The notes below the pieces were generated by a model. It made no database searches. It was not told the DNA's origin and was given only the letters and a program-made list of their open reading frames with translations. From Nepenthes gracilis (taxonomy: Eukaryota; Streptophyta; Magnoliopsida; Caryophyllales; Nepenthaceae), in assembly GCA_033239525.1 (NCBI GenBank), contig BSYO01000009.1, positions 15,769,299-15,833,298 on the forward strand: a DNA stretch of 64,000 nucleotides. Direction: 5' to 3'. Both the position numbers and the translations under genes were made by a program. This document shows positions 24,387 to 35,784 of this stretch, in pieces. Position 1 is the first letter of the stretch. Each line of letters starts with the position of its first letter.

Positions 24387-24580
24387 CATTCTATATCAAA
24401 CATGCACATGCATCACTTGAGCGCACATCAAGCGTGACCAATCTACCTAAAATACGCATGAATACTCGAGAAATATCCTTTAGACACGACCTTACTGTGT
24501 AAAATAGGCATGTGCATGGGTCAAACACCGATCAGGAGAAGGATGTACCTAAAGATACCAATAGTGCAGTGGAGGTGCGA
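24387..24580 (-). mobile_element. Del-type LTR fragment, right part
   Basis: Minus-strand TATTTTAGGTAGATTGGTCA near 24450 matches ATTTTAGGTAGAATGTCTA at 59388 in the Del 3' LTR. Together with 21050-21562 it shows that the Tat element inserted into an existing Del LTR. Confidence 0.55.
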
Positions 24581-24599
24581 GATAGAACCTAGTTGACAA

Positions 24600-25480
24600 T
24601 TACATCTAAATCAGTGGTAGTAAGAGATGATGGTATGGGGCAGAATTTGTCAAAGCGGAAGAGGTGACAGTCATAGGTTTTTAGAAAGTCTTGCCATTTT
24701 TAGCATCCTCGGCATCCTTAGCCTTCCTTTTAAGACATTCGAAGACATGATATCCCTTTTCTTCATAGTAATTACATTTACCAATGAAATGACACAGAAG
24801 GGGAAGTGGAAGCCACAATCAGAATGGTAGAGGTAGCAACCATGACTATGTCAATAGAGAAAAGATGACGAGTCTTCTATCGAATTTTCTCATAAATAAG
24901 CTCAGTAAGAGCACTTTTAAGTGTAGGGAAATGAGAGCGATGGAACGATGATACTCTAGTATGCTCAAAATCATCTCAGATATTTATTCAAAAATGAATA
25001 AACTAACGGTGACCTCAAATTTTGTAAAAAGATTAGTAGATTGAGTGTCTGGAAATGTTGGTTCGGCTTGAGAAAGTTGATCTCAGATGCTACTGACTTG
25101 AGAGAGAAAGTTAATAATTGATTGGTCGGGCTCCTGACATATTTGATAAATTTTAGATTTCAATTGAAATTAGACAATAGCATTATTAGAGCAAGTGTAG
25201 TGATTAGCAATAAAGTCTCAAGTTAGTTGCGCATTCTGAAATTTTAGAAGGAAACTCTGAATGGAGGGAACAAATGTGTTGATAAACCAAGAAAGTATCT
25301 TGTATTGAGTTCCTTCCCATTCCTCATCGTTGAATTTTTTTTCAATATTTCCTTTTCTGTTTTTATGGGTTTAGGTTTTATCCCTATAATAAAATGTCAA
25401 AGTCTGTGACTAATAAGGAAAATAGACATTTGTTAGGCCTAGGTATTATAATTGCTGCTATCTAAAATAATTTCAACAGG
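24600..25480 (-). pseudogene. Copia gag remnant, reversed
   Basis: Minus-strand reading gives pieces of a Copia gag: YINTFVPSIQSFLLKFQNAQ near 25260, QEPDQSIINFLSQVSSI near 25130, LSQAEPTFPDTQSTNLF near 25060, and a zinc knuckle CNYYEEKGYHVFECLKRKA near 24750 in which the second Cys is replaced. Stops interrupt it. No protease or RT follows toward lower coordinates, where the Del LTR fragment begins. Confidence 0.75.
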
Positions 25481-26570
25481 ATGAACTATTGACCGGATGG
25501 TGATGGTGATGGTGATGGTGATGGTGATGAGAAGATAACACTATTGACTGGATGGTGATAACAGGTATGAAAGATTGGGTCAGAGAACTATCAAAAATTT
25601 GTCAGAAAAGTCACTAGAGAGTCGCCAAAAGATTGCCGGAAAAGTCACCGGAGAATGTCAAAAGGCTCCAAAAGGTTGTCGGAATAACACTAGAAAACTT
25701 GTTTGGAAAGTTGTTGACGGTTGATGACGGCGGTGTGCAAAGGCCCACATCTGTGGGCGGTGGTTAGGGATGATGGATGGCTGGTGGAGGCGGGTCAAAC
25801 TCCAAGAAAAAAGTGAAATGGTCTAAGAGGACCAAATGGGCCGCAGAAGGCACAAGGAGCCCAGGAGCAACCAAAACGATGCATTGAAGTAGAATGAATG
25901 ATGAACGCTGCATTTTGTAATGTGACTGTCCTCCATTTAAACGAGCGCGTTTAGTTGTGGACCTCTGCTTAACAGCACGTTTTATTGCACGTTTTAATTC
26001 TCTGTGGCCTCGAGTGTGAGATGAAACAATATAGTTTGATCGTCTGCTTTTTCAAGGGGTTGTGAGGGCGGCAATGATGGATCGATGCCGAAAAGTGAGA
26101 AACGACAAAGCTGATGCCTATATGCAAAAGTGACGGGGCCGGTGGTATGCAAAATTGGTGTTGAACATGGATGTAAAACCGGTAAGTCCAGATCTGAGAC
26201 CAAAGAACGAATCAATGTTGACGAAGGATTAAATCGAGAAACCAATGTGGTTGCAGTAGTCACCCAGTAGTATAATGCGAGAGAATACAGCGAAGAACGA
26301 ATACCAAAGCCAAGAGAGGGTCGCAGGATAGGTGATAGCTGGTAACGAATGGAATGGAAGAGAAGAATAGTGCACAGTGAGAGAAAATCGAATGAAGTGA
26401 GTGACAGAGGTTACCAGAATAATGAAGTCTTTGATACACCCTCTAAATTGTCTAATTTAGAAAAGATATAATATACACCCTAATATATATAGTAATTTGC
26501 TAATTTAGGAAGAATACAAGATATTATTATAGTTTGATCTTGTATGGAGTTCAATTTTATTCCCCCTTCC
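25481..26570 (-). mobile_element. Copia leader and possible 5' LTR remnant
   Basis: Minus-strand 25440-25390 (GAAATTATTTTAGATAGCAG and ACCCATAAAAACAGAAA) is homologous to 44025-44150, the leader of a second Copia copy. The stretch at 26430-26560 with GTCTAATTTAGAAAAGATAT resembles the LTR-like AT-rich region at 42830-43130. It contains a (GGTGAT)n run at 25497-25531. Boundaries are uncertain. Confidence 0.5.
25497..25531 (+). repeat. (GGTGAT)n microsatellite
   Basis: Five to six copies of GGTGAT. Confidence 0.9.
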
Positions 26571-27238
26571 TCCAATAAAAAAGGAGAAAAGAGAAGTGGC
26601 AATGCTTCGGATATTTTGAAAGTTGTCCTTTGTAAGTTCCCAGAATACGTCTAGATTATTTGCATAGGTTATTCAGAGTAATGGTTCACTACACTTGGTT
26701 ATCAACAAACAAGGTGCATGATACAAAAACAACAACAGAATCACTGATCAACTTTATAAACAAGAACTTCACTATAAACCTGAGATTGAAAACTGGATGA
26801 GGAGATCAGAAGCCTATCATAAATGAATAATGAGTCTAAAATGGGACTAGAAAGAGAAACAACACCCAAAAAAAAAAAATGCTACAGGACACCTAGTATT
26901 TTTCTATATCTACTCTAATAAATTGGTATGCCTTTCAATCTCCCGAATAGGGCCCAAGGGGCTCTAAACATAAAACCTGTATGAAGCAAACCCATCAAGA
27001 ACAATCAGAAGAAACAGCTAATTGCTCAAAAAGAAAACAAAAGAGCATGTCTAGCTCTATCATCGAATCTACCCAAAGGAATCGGGCTATAACCTATTAC
27101 AAAAGCTACAGCAAACAGAAATACAAGACAGCCAGAAATGACATCGTAATTGGCAAAATGAGCAGTACTATTCCGACAATGCTGAGATGAAAAGTTAAAT
27201 AGCACAACAGAATGAAAGTACAAAGCAGAAAAACGTAC

Positions 27239-30200
27239 CTCTTCCAGTTTGATTCAGATGCTGGGACAATTGAGCTTCTCTTAGGTGCCACTCAGCTTCT
27301 TTTCTACACAAATCAGCATTCTGCACAGAGAAGCACATGCCATTATCTGCTAAATTGCTACTCTCAGCTATTTGCATGGGCAGCAGGTTACAAACATTGT
27401 AATACAAACTGCAAATGCTCACGAGAGAGGAACAAGACAACAAATTAACCAAAGTTAGTGCTGGCAATCAAGCCATTCTGACGCAGGTTCTGCTATAATC
27501 ATGTTGATTTGACAGACACATTAAACCTGGGGTCAAAGTTCAAACCACGAAAGGAACCTCTCTACAATGTAAGGGGTAAGCTTGCATATATTCAACCTTT
27601 TCTAGACCAGTAATGTGGGAGCTTTGTACACTAAGCTATCCTTTTTATTAAAATCAACAAATTCATTCAATTCTAGGTTCGAGTTTCTCTAGGTCAAGCT
27701 CTGTTGTCTCACCCCTGATAGACTAGGTTCCATCAAATCAAAAGTAAAAGTACGCAGCAGTGTCAACTCATATTTTTTTCCTCTAGTTCAAAGGGAGATG
27801 AATAACTTAAACCAACAAAGTCTATGTATACTCATCCCCACAACACCATCAAATAATAGGGGCAATAAACCCGGAGGAACATGAAGCCGATGTCTGCCCA
27901 GCTGCAAGACCATCACAAAAAAGCAAATCTGCACAATGGATAAGCCAAGTGTTTTTACACTAGAAACCAAATAAATCTTACAAGTATAAATTGGTCAGAT
28001 AATTTTTAGATTATTACATTATTTTACACTGTAACTACATTTGTGATAGGATGGGGTTGTCATAAAGAGTTGTTAGTCAAGAAGGAAAATTAATTCTAAT
28101 CATAATTATTTCAATTGGGATTCATCTCGTGAAGTTCCTGACAAAAGTTCGAAGCTGATTCCCAAGTATTGTACCATTTTTCAAAAATATCTTATCTTTC
28201 TTTCACTCTTCAGGCAAATGCCTGACACAAACCTTCTTTAACATCAATAAAGCTTAAGTCCCATGACATGACATGTGAGATAGGATAGACAATTCGAGAA
28301 AATCTGTGAACTGACTTTGTGTTGTAAGAATTGAAGCTTTGTTGATGTTTCTATGATGTTGCATGAAAAAAAAATTTAAATAAAAGACCAATGCACTCAT
28401 AAGCTAGATGGAAGGATTGATAAATTGTCATTGACATGTGTTGCTTGTGCATACAGAAAGTTTCATGGACATGTGATGCTTGTGCATACAGAGTGTCGTG
28501 GACATGTGATGCTTAGCATTCCTTGCATTACGAAAGTAGAAAATTTTAAAAATTCAGTTGCTTGTATTGAAGTTCAATAGATAAAAGATAAGAAAGCAGT
28601 CGTAACAACCAAGCCCCAGTATGCTGGATTGTTCAGATCTCATAATGCTACAAGATACACAGTCCAAGGGGAAGAAAGATACATGGATGTATCAAAAAAC
28701 CAAAGAACCTAAGGAGAAAGTTCCATAGTCGACGCAGGCCCAGAGAACTGAGAGAACCATGGTAACGATCAATAAGTTGTGTGCCCACAAAAGCAATGAG
28801 ACACGAACATTAGAAGACATTTTTCTGGATTAGATAAGAAAATAAACAAAGTAAACAGGGAAACAATGCCAGTATGAGACACTTACCTTAAGCTCCAGTG
28901 AAGCACATCTAGCCTCAAGTGACCTGATTTTCTGCAGAAACAATGAGACTATCAAAACAAACTATCATTAAGCACTTTCAATTTGATGGAAACCAAATTC
29001 TTTATTTTTTTTATAGTTAAATTAATGAAAGTCAACCTCTTGCATTTTCTTGTCAACAACAGCAATCCGTGGTCCATAAAGTCTCCTGATATCATGTAGG
29101 TTGCAGTCTTTATTGCACTGGGGACACTGAAAGGGGAAAGACAACACCATTAAAGCATCATCTTGTTCATATCCGTAACGTGTGACTTAGTCAGATAAGA
29201 ACACCTGCCTTGCCCGAATTCTGCCGCTGCTGTAGCCAGCTCTTGATGCAAGATATGCCATATATGTGTCCACAAGGAAGACAACTGCGGACCTCAGCAG
29301 AATCATAGCTAGCATCAGATAATGCAATTTTGAAAAGAATGTAGCACGTGCATGACTAACCGAATGAAATTGCATTAAATTTCCTCATAATCAGTCTATA
29401 GATATGGAAATGATGCTCTCATTTTCTTTTACCCGACCATCCGTCAGAGTTGACTAATATAATTGTGTTATACGTCGTACATTGTGTTATACGCGCTGAA
29501 CCTCAATTCTATAAGCTATATTAGTATATATCACAAATATTGTGGAAGCCCAAAGCAGATTTTCCTGGCAATGGCGATACTTAGTAGGGAAAATCTAAAA
29601 AGTTCACACCTCATCGCAGTTAAACATGAGAATTGAGCATAGATAATAATACCATGTTAAACCAATGGAAGGAAAAATTTATACCTAATAGCGTGTTCTC
29701 CATCACTAGTCCAAGGATCCATGCAAATTGGGCAAGACAAATCATCAATTTCGCGCTGATTCAATTCCTTACTTCCACCCTCAGATCCACTAGACAGTGA
29801 TGATGGTCCAACATTTTCCCTCTTTTGCTGATTCTCCACATTTTCAGTTTCTCCAACTCCGCTAACTCCAGACAATGTTCCTTCACCTCCCACTCCATAG
29901 TTTTCAGCTTGATCGCCGCCAACTCCTGTCCCCTGCGCGGACACCGCTCCAACTCCTCCATTCACATCTTGCGACACTCGAACTTCTCGCCCTCTCACTT
30001 GATTCTCCTCTCTCCTTTGTTGTCCTCCTCTTCCGACATCTCCAACGCCATTAACGCCGGAAAACACAATATCCCCATTTCGTCTCCCATCAACCCGGTC
30101 AAGTCCTCTCCCTTGCACTGACATCGGTTCAACTTGTCCACTCGCATTCTCCGACGTCGTCACTCGAACTCCTCGGTCACTTCCTTGATTCAACTCTCTT

Positions 30201-30883
30201 CCCTGTTCTCGACCTCGATCAACGTCTCGCTCGGAATGAAAAAGCGTCCTGTAAATAAAAGAAGTATGATGGTAAGGCATAGGAATAGGAACGGGTTCGG
30301 ATTCCTCCTCATAATCGTCGTCATCTACGTCACCATCTTCTCCTCCAACTCCACCATCGCCTTCGTTATCTTCGTGTTCAGCTTCAAAATCAATTTCCCT
30401 GCCATAAAATTCTACTTCCGGTTCGTACTCGTGGGCCCCATCATCTCCGACTTCGTATCCACCGTCGACTCGGTTGAAATCTACTTCCCTTTCGTCCTCA
30501 TGATAATTATCGTCTTCTCCTTCGTAATCATCAATCGGATCTCTATCAGCATCGTCTTCTCCATAGTCACGCTCACCGAAGGGATCGCTCAGATCATCGA
30601 AGGGATCGTCGTAGTTTTCATAGAGTTCGTCATTGCGATCATGGACACCTCCATCATCTCCGACTTCGTATTCATCGTCGCCTTGGTTGAAATTTACTTC
30701 CCCTTCGCCCTCGAAATAATTATCGACTTCTCCATCATAATCATCAATCGGATCTCTATCGGCATCGTCTTCTCCATAGTCAAACTCACCGAAGGGATCG
30801 CTCAGATCATCGTCGTTTTCGTAGAGTTCGTAATTGCAATCATAGTCGCAACCATCATCATCGTAGCCGAAATAATCGTCCAT
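27239..30883 (-). CDS. RFWD3: RFWD3-like RING-type E3 ubiquitin ligase (5 exons seen, 3' end not found)
   Basis: Exons on the minus strand: 30883-29685, 29284-29209, 29126-29037, 28931-28887, 27320-27239; they splice in frame to 497 residues and end in phase 1. Residues 1-205 are extremely acidic, with a 65-residue tandem duplication (LSDPFGE.DYGEDDADRDPI). A G/R/V-rich linker follows. The RING finger spans exons 1-3: CPICMDPWTSDGEH, SCLPCGHIYGISCIKSWL, KCPQCNKDC. Then comes a coiled coil (IRSLEARCASLELKNADL). This RING plus coil layout is that of RFWD3, which in animals ubiquitinates RPA and other proteins at stalled forks; the plant role is inferred. The C-terminal WD40 part is not in the visible exons. 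Intron 2 has a GC donor. The start is the first ATG of the long exon, with about 500 bp to the next transposon. Confidence 0.88.
27531..27649 (+). mobile_element. Au-like SINE remnant in intron 4
   Basis: GGTCAAAGTTCAAACCACGA resembles the box B region GGTTCAAATCC of tRNA-derived SINEs. It is followed by ACCTCTCTACAATGTAAGGG, GTAAGCTTGCATATA and GGGAGCTTTGTACACTAAGC, then CTTTTTATT, which is the order of blocks in plant Au SINEs (CCTCTCTGCAATGCAGGGG, GTAAGGCTGCGTACA, GGGAGCCTTGTGCACCGGG). It lies antisense to the RFWD3-like gene. Confidence 0.65.
28430..28520 (+). repeat. Short tandem repeat in intron 4
   Basis: Two to three copies of a unit like GGACATGTGATGCTTGTGCA with TACAGA. Confidence 0.8.
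29199..29208 (-). other. GC splice donor of RFWD3-like intron 2
   Basis: Minus-strand GGGCAAG|GCAGGTGTTC. Only splicing at GC keeps the frame into TGTCCCCAGTGC (CPQC). Using the GT four bases later shifts the frame out of the RING. AAG|GC is the usual context of GC-AG introns. Confidence 0.7.
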
Positions 30884-31388
30884 TTGTGCAGGAGAACACT
30901 CCTACATTCGGCAGAGAGAAGAGGAAAGCAGGGGACGATAAGCGAAGACCGTTGGGGGCCTCGCTTGACTCTCTTTGTAGCGGGGAAAGCTTACATAGGA
31001 AGGAATGATTAAAGGGCGGGCGGGTCCGGATAATATACTTTCCTTCCTCTTCGTCCGGATGAATTTACATGGATGTATATTCATTTTAGTATTGAGGTAT
31101 TTTAAGCATTGGATTATTCAAAAAGCTATTCAAACAATCCATTTTTAAACTCACAGCGTAATGTAAATGTCCATCTGAATTTTTTATGATAGCCTAAAAT
31201 GATTACATTTAATTTATATATTGCCAAATATATGATGTTATAAATTTTAATATAAATATCAATTTTTTTTTATTTTTGTTTAATAAACACAGCATTTTAT
31301 ATAAAATAAAATTAATATATTAGCAATCAATTATAATAAGGATATAATTCATATGCTTACTACCATCATAAATAAAATTAATATTAGT
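30884..31388 (-). promoter_or_regulatory. 5' UTR and promoter region of the RFWD3-like gene
   Basis: About 500 bp between the ATG and the 3' LTR of a Tat element. The first 150 bp are GC-richer and purine-rich on the plus strand, as expected for a leader; the rest is AT-rich. I see no unambiguous TATA box. Confidence 0.4.
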
Positions 31389-32374
31389 TGATACGTTCTG
31401 AATCCAAATTTTGAATAGATTCAAGTTAAGTAATTCGTCTGAATCCGATTCCATCCACTAAGTCTAGATCCTACACACTACAGTTGTAAACAAAATGTCA
31501 GGTAACGGTGGGAGATTATTTCACCGTAAACACTCTGACGCTCAAGTCAATAAACTGCCTTTGAAGTAAGAAGGTGGATGCAAGAAGGTGTAATATGAAT
31601 GTTGAGAGTGTTTCGTGGTAGTACTCTCATAGGTTGAGAGATTTGGGTTGCTCGTAATGAGTAAGATCTCTAAGTACTGTGTTCACTGGGAACGTAGTAG
31701 CAGAGAGAGAGCTAGAATGCTGAAAGCGTGAGAGTTTTTGCAAGAGAATGCTTTTTGTAGACAAGTGAGAACATGCCTTGAAGTGTGAACCCCACAACCT
31801 TTTATAGCTGTTACGCTAGGCTACCTTCATTGTGCGGAAGGGTTTGATATTCGCGTCCTGTTGGGACCGTTGCCTTTTCCGGCGTGCTGTCTTTATGGCT
31901 GTAACGGTCATTATATTGATTGCTTTCCTTCTGTGTTTCGTAACCGCTAGGTTTTTCAACAGATAGGGAAAGGATTCTGGTGCTTTCCTTTAGAGATGCA
32001 TATTGATTTGGGGAACAACCGTTACAATGGAGGTTATTTTCTGTGGAGAGCGCGAAATCAAGGGAGAAGACTGTTGCGGCACGAGGACGAACGCATGGGC
32101 CAATCTGGGCTTTGGCGTGTGGAGGCCTGGTTTTTAACCGATCAATTGGTCATACTTCCGATCAATAAAAGTATTGACTGTCTTGCATGCTTTCATTCAA
32201 CGGAAGCGTTGACCGTCTTAGGCCTAAGTGGGTCATCTTGCTTTTGAGCTTTGACTGGCTCAGTAGCTTTTCGTCTTGTAAACGGCTAGCGTTGACTGTC
32301 CAGGCACAAATAAGCCGTTGTGGATTTGGATCATTCCTTCTTCTTGGGCTAGCCCATTACTGGCGTACTAATCA
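31389..32374 (-). repeat. 3' LTR of reverse Tat element
   Basis: In plus reading starts TGATACGTTCTGAATCC and ends GGCGTACTAATCA; same family as 23436-24386. Confidence 0.8.
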
Positions 32375-32559
32375 CTAACTCCCATACTGATGGTCTGGAA
32401 CTCCGGCTTTTAGCATGTTCAAGATGGGACGTGAATGGTTAGGTTACTTGCCTGAGGCGACCTGGTTGAGAAGTTGGCAATGACTCTCAGTCTCTCAATC
32501 GAATTGTTTGTAGTTGTTGTCCACAAAGTCAAGATCCAAAGAACTGGTTGAAGAGAAGC

Positions 32560-32940
32560 GTTGATCGGATTTGTTGACTGTCTAGGCCAAAATTCGGAGA
32601 ACTACTGAAGAAAGTGTTGACCGGATTCGTTAACCGATTAGCCTAAAATCCGAAGAACTAGAGAAACAGATGTTAACCAGATTCGTTGACCGTCTAGGTC
32701 AAAATCCGGAGAACTGTTGAAGGAAGTGTCAACCGAATTTATTGACCGTCTAGACCAAAATCTAGAGAACTGGCGAATGAGGCGTTGACCGGATTCGTTG
32801 GCCGTCCAGACTAAAATCTAGAGAACTACTGAAGGAAGTGTTGATCGGATTCGTTAACTGTCTAGGTCAAAATTCGAAGAACTACTGAAGGAAGTGTTGA
32901 CCGGATTCGTTGACCGTCTAAACCAAAATTCGAAGAACTA
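32560..32940 (-). repeat. Minisatellite, 56 bp x 6.8
   Basis: Units like GTTGACCGGATTCGTTGACC, then GTCTAGGTCAAAATCCGGAG and AACTACTGAAGGAAGT. It lies just upstream of the antisense gene's promoter region. A related 66-bp array in opposite orientation is at 40430-40760. Confidence 0.95.
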
Positions 32941-33140
32941 GTGGGAGTTAAAACAAAGCGCCATCATGCCGTTGGACTGTAGTCGAAAAGTTAGCCACGT
33001 GTCTGTAGGTAGTGAATTTGCAATCCCGATAATTAATGTGCCAGAGGATCTGATTTGATTGCATCCTCTCCGAAAGCGACACATGTCAAAAGTGATTGGC
33101 GCACTTTTTCGAGACAGTTCTCTTTCTTCAACATTACATG

Positions 33141-33150
33141 CCTTTAAGTA
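33141..33150 (+). promoter_or_regulatory. TATA-like box of antisense gene
   Basis: CCTTTAAGTA, about 92 bp upstream of the ATG at 33235; decayed relative to CCTATAAATGG at the equivalent place near 18130. Confidence 0.4.
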
Positions 33151-33234
33151 CTTCGACCATTTCATTTTCAAACTTCCCACGCTTTCTTCCTGAAAATTTT
33201 CTAAGTGTTTCGCTTCCTTCCTTCTCCCGTATTC

Positions 33235-35020
33235 ATGGCGCCTTCTGTAACCCATATTATTTTAGTGATCAAAGCCAATGAAATGAAGGAGTTGTACGTT
33301 GAGTATAACATTCCTAAGGGGATCGTCTTCAGGATGCCCGCAAGGAAGACAGGGCGTGCTCCCCTCTTGAGGGTTGCATCACCGTATACGAGGCGCACTT
33401 GAGGAGTGGGCTACACCTTCCGGTCCCTGATGAGCTGTTGGACATTCTTACCGCTCTTCAGACAACCATCGCATAGTTTCATACCAACGCTGTGCGATAC
33501 TTGTGCACGCTTTGTATTTTTCTTCCCCACCATTCGAAGCTACTGACGGTGGAGGCAATCATGGTGATGTTTTAGTTCATCCAAGGTGGAAAGTGGGTTT
33601 CTCTGTCCCCACGAGGGCTCCAGATTAGTAACGCCATCTATGACTCTTTGAAGAACCGGAAGAACAGGTTCTTTTATGTCCACATTGATGAGTCATGGCC
33701 TCTGGCCAGGAATTGGGGCAGTGTTCCCGACACTTACATCGGGATACCCACGACCAAGGAGACCGAATCTATGAAGTCGCTTCTAAAACTGGTGGAGGAC
33801 CACTTCTCCGAGTTTTAGAGAGACCACTTAGTTTCCTGACAGGAAGCCAAGAGGGTACGATGGGGGCCCTTATGATCAGGTCTGCAAGTGCACCTTTCAC
33901 CGAAGAAGCACTCAGTAGTCCAAGGTAGAAGAAGGCGACACCGGTGATGCCTTCTTCTTTTTCCTCCACAGTGCCGGATTATGTTTTGACTGGTCGGTTC
34001 ACCGGAGTCGGAGACAGCTCCGGTGTTGATAGTCTTGATGCTATTGTGGGGGCGTACAGGGCCAGGCTGCGTACTACTACGAGTAACACTGTTCTTACTA
34101 TACCGCAATTGGAGCATTTAGCGGTGCAATTGGAACCACCTGCTGAGCTCCTAGTTGTGCTAGCTGCTGAATTGTCTGAGGAGCCAACTGCCGATGAACT
34201 CCTAGAGGTGCTAGTAGAGCTTCCTATTGTGCCGGCTGTTGAATGACTCGAGGAACCAATTGCCGGAGAGTTCCAGGAGGCGCCTAAGGTGCCAACCACC
34301 GGAGAGACCCTACAGGCAGTTGACATCAGCGTTGAGCTGACGGAGGACCCTGCTGCTGGAGAGCCTGCTGAGGTAGTTGGCCTTACTGTGGAGTTGCCGA
34401 AAGAGTCTGCGGCGGAGGCTTCTACGGAGCCTATCCAGGAGATTACTGTTTCCAATCCTCCATTGCCAGGGCTAAAGTCTCGGAGTAGGCTAGTGATGCC
34501 GAAGCGCAAAGTCTGGCAGGTAAACTTTTGAAATCTTCCTTCCCTTTTCTTCCTCCGTTGCTGTTATTTAGCGCTTTTGGCTTTTGCAGGAGGAGAAAAT
34601 AACGGGCGCAATCAGTAAGGAACTACACCAAAAGGAACTGGTGATCTTAGACCGTGACAAAGAGAATGCCTGGCTTGATGAGGAGGTAGAGCTGCTCAAG
34701 GTGGAGCAACAGGAGAATATAGCTGCTCTTCAATATGTATTATCAAGTCTGGAAAAGGAAAACGCCCAACTGAAAGAGGAGAATGCCAGACTAAGAGAGG
34801 AAGTTGACCGGGCGGGTTGCGGGTACGGATGTGGGAAGTTGTCAACCTTAGTCGACGCAATGCACAGATGGTTGACCCTAGCTTCCCAGTTGATATATTT
34901 GACCCCACAAACCGTTTTGCCAGGCGCCACGAGAATCTTATGGGGCTGTCCTAGAGTAGTCAGGGCAACCGCTGCCTCCTCCCGGGGGCTCTGTTTCACT
35001 ATAGACTTTTTATACCTTTT
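33235..35020 (+). pseudogene. Antisense ORF of Tat element (gypsy-type transposon protein family), decayed
   Basis: Opposite to this element's pol. The reading starts MAPSVTHIILVIKANEM, like SRAPGVREIASTMTLG at 18010, and continues with ITVYEAHLRSGLHLPVP (33380) and HTNAVRYLCTLCIFLP (33480), the PF04195-like core. A stop and frameshift follow. The middle (33940-34510) is rich in E, P, T and V (EELPAEL-type repeats), then a 70-bp intron, then a coiled coil at 34592-34800 (LDEEVELLKVEQQENIAAL, LEKENAQLKEENARLREEV) and a C-terminal FPVDIFDPTNRFA near 34880 in another frame. Function unknown; this copy is dead. Confidence 0.8.
34520..34589 (+). other. Spliceosomal intron in antisense ORF
   Basis: GTCTGGCAG|GTAAACTT at the left and TTGGCTTTTGCAG|GAGGAG at the right, with a pyrimidine-rich end. 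It separates the E/P-rich region from the coiled coil, as in the other two copies. Confidence 0.8.
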
Positions 35021-35435
35021 ATTTTTTTGTAGTTGTAAATACACAAACATAATCAATAAAATGGTCACTTTGCTAATATTCTGTGTCTTTGCCTTTGTTG
35101 TGGCTTTTCGATAACTTGTTTTTGTGTTGGTTTGCCGACTTGGTGCATAGTACCCAAGTTGGTCGTCCACCTTACTTGAGATGTTTGTGGCGCTCTTTGA
35201 TGGACTTATGTCCTGGAGAAGATATCAAAATGAATCCTGATGTTGCGCCAAACCTGTTCTACACTCATGCGTGACTAAAGGCTTGGTAGCGTTGCCCAGG
35301 TGTGAACTTGGCCGGCCAACTTTTGGACGGAGTACTTTGCGCCTGTCGACTATTGTTGACTGATCATGCTTCTCATTGTGAAGGAAGTTGTCACGTGTGC
35401 TGTTTTAGCCCCCTAAGATTTTGACTGTAAAAGGG
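35021..35435. other. Tat element interior without coding signal
   Basis: Sequence between the antisense ORF end and the tandem array. Nothing further recognised. Confidence 0.4.
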
Positions 35436-35617
35436 CCACTTGGATGACCAATATTTAATTCGACCATCAATGGACCACTTGGATGACTAGGATTTAATTC
35501 GACCGCTCATAGGCCGCCTGGATGATCGGCGTTTAATTCAACCGTTCATGGTCCACCTGGATGATCAGGGTTTAATTCAACCGCTCATGGGCTGCCTAAA
35601 TGATCAGGATTTAATTA
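35436..35617 (-). repeat. Minisatellite, 39 bp x 4.7
   Basis: Units like CCACTTGGATGACTAGGATT plus TAATTCGACCGCTCATAGG. The reverse complement of this unit forms the array at 39457-39690 of the forward element. Confidence 0.93.
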
Positions 35618-35784
35618 CGAAAGAGTAAAAATTTACCTGGGCAGTCTAGGTCGTTTGTATTACCCTATAAATTCACACACATGCACATGGAATAGGAAAA
35701 AAAGAAAGAACAACATGGCACAAATTAAAAAGTATTCTTATTTCATTAATATCAACCTGTATATTACAAGTATACACGTGTAAC

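Noticed and set aside
26870..27200. Further exons of the RFWD3-like gene
   Set aside because: Minus-strand open frames here lack acceptor sites in phase and have no coil or WD40 features.
30134..31012. 292-residue plus-strand open frame rich in Ile, Val and Phe
   Set aside because: It is the mirror of the acidic GAT/GAC-rich exon 1 of the RFWD3-like gene; the hydrophobic pattern follows from that codon usage.
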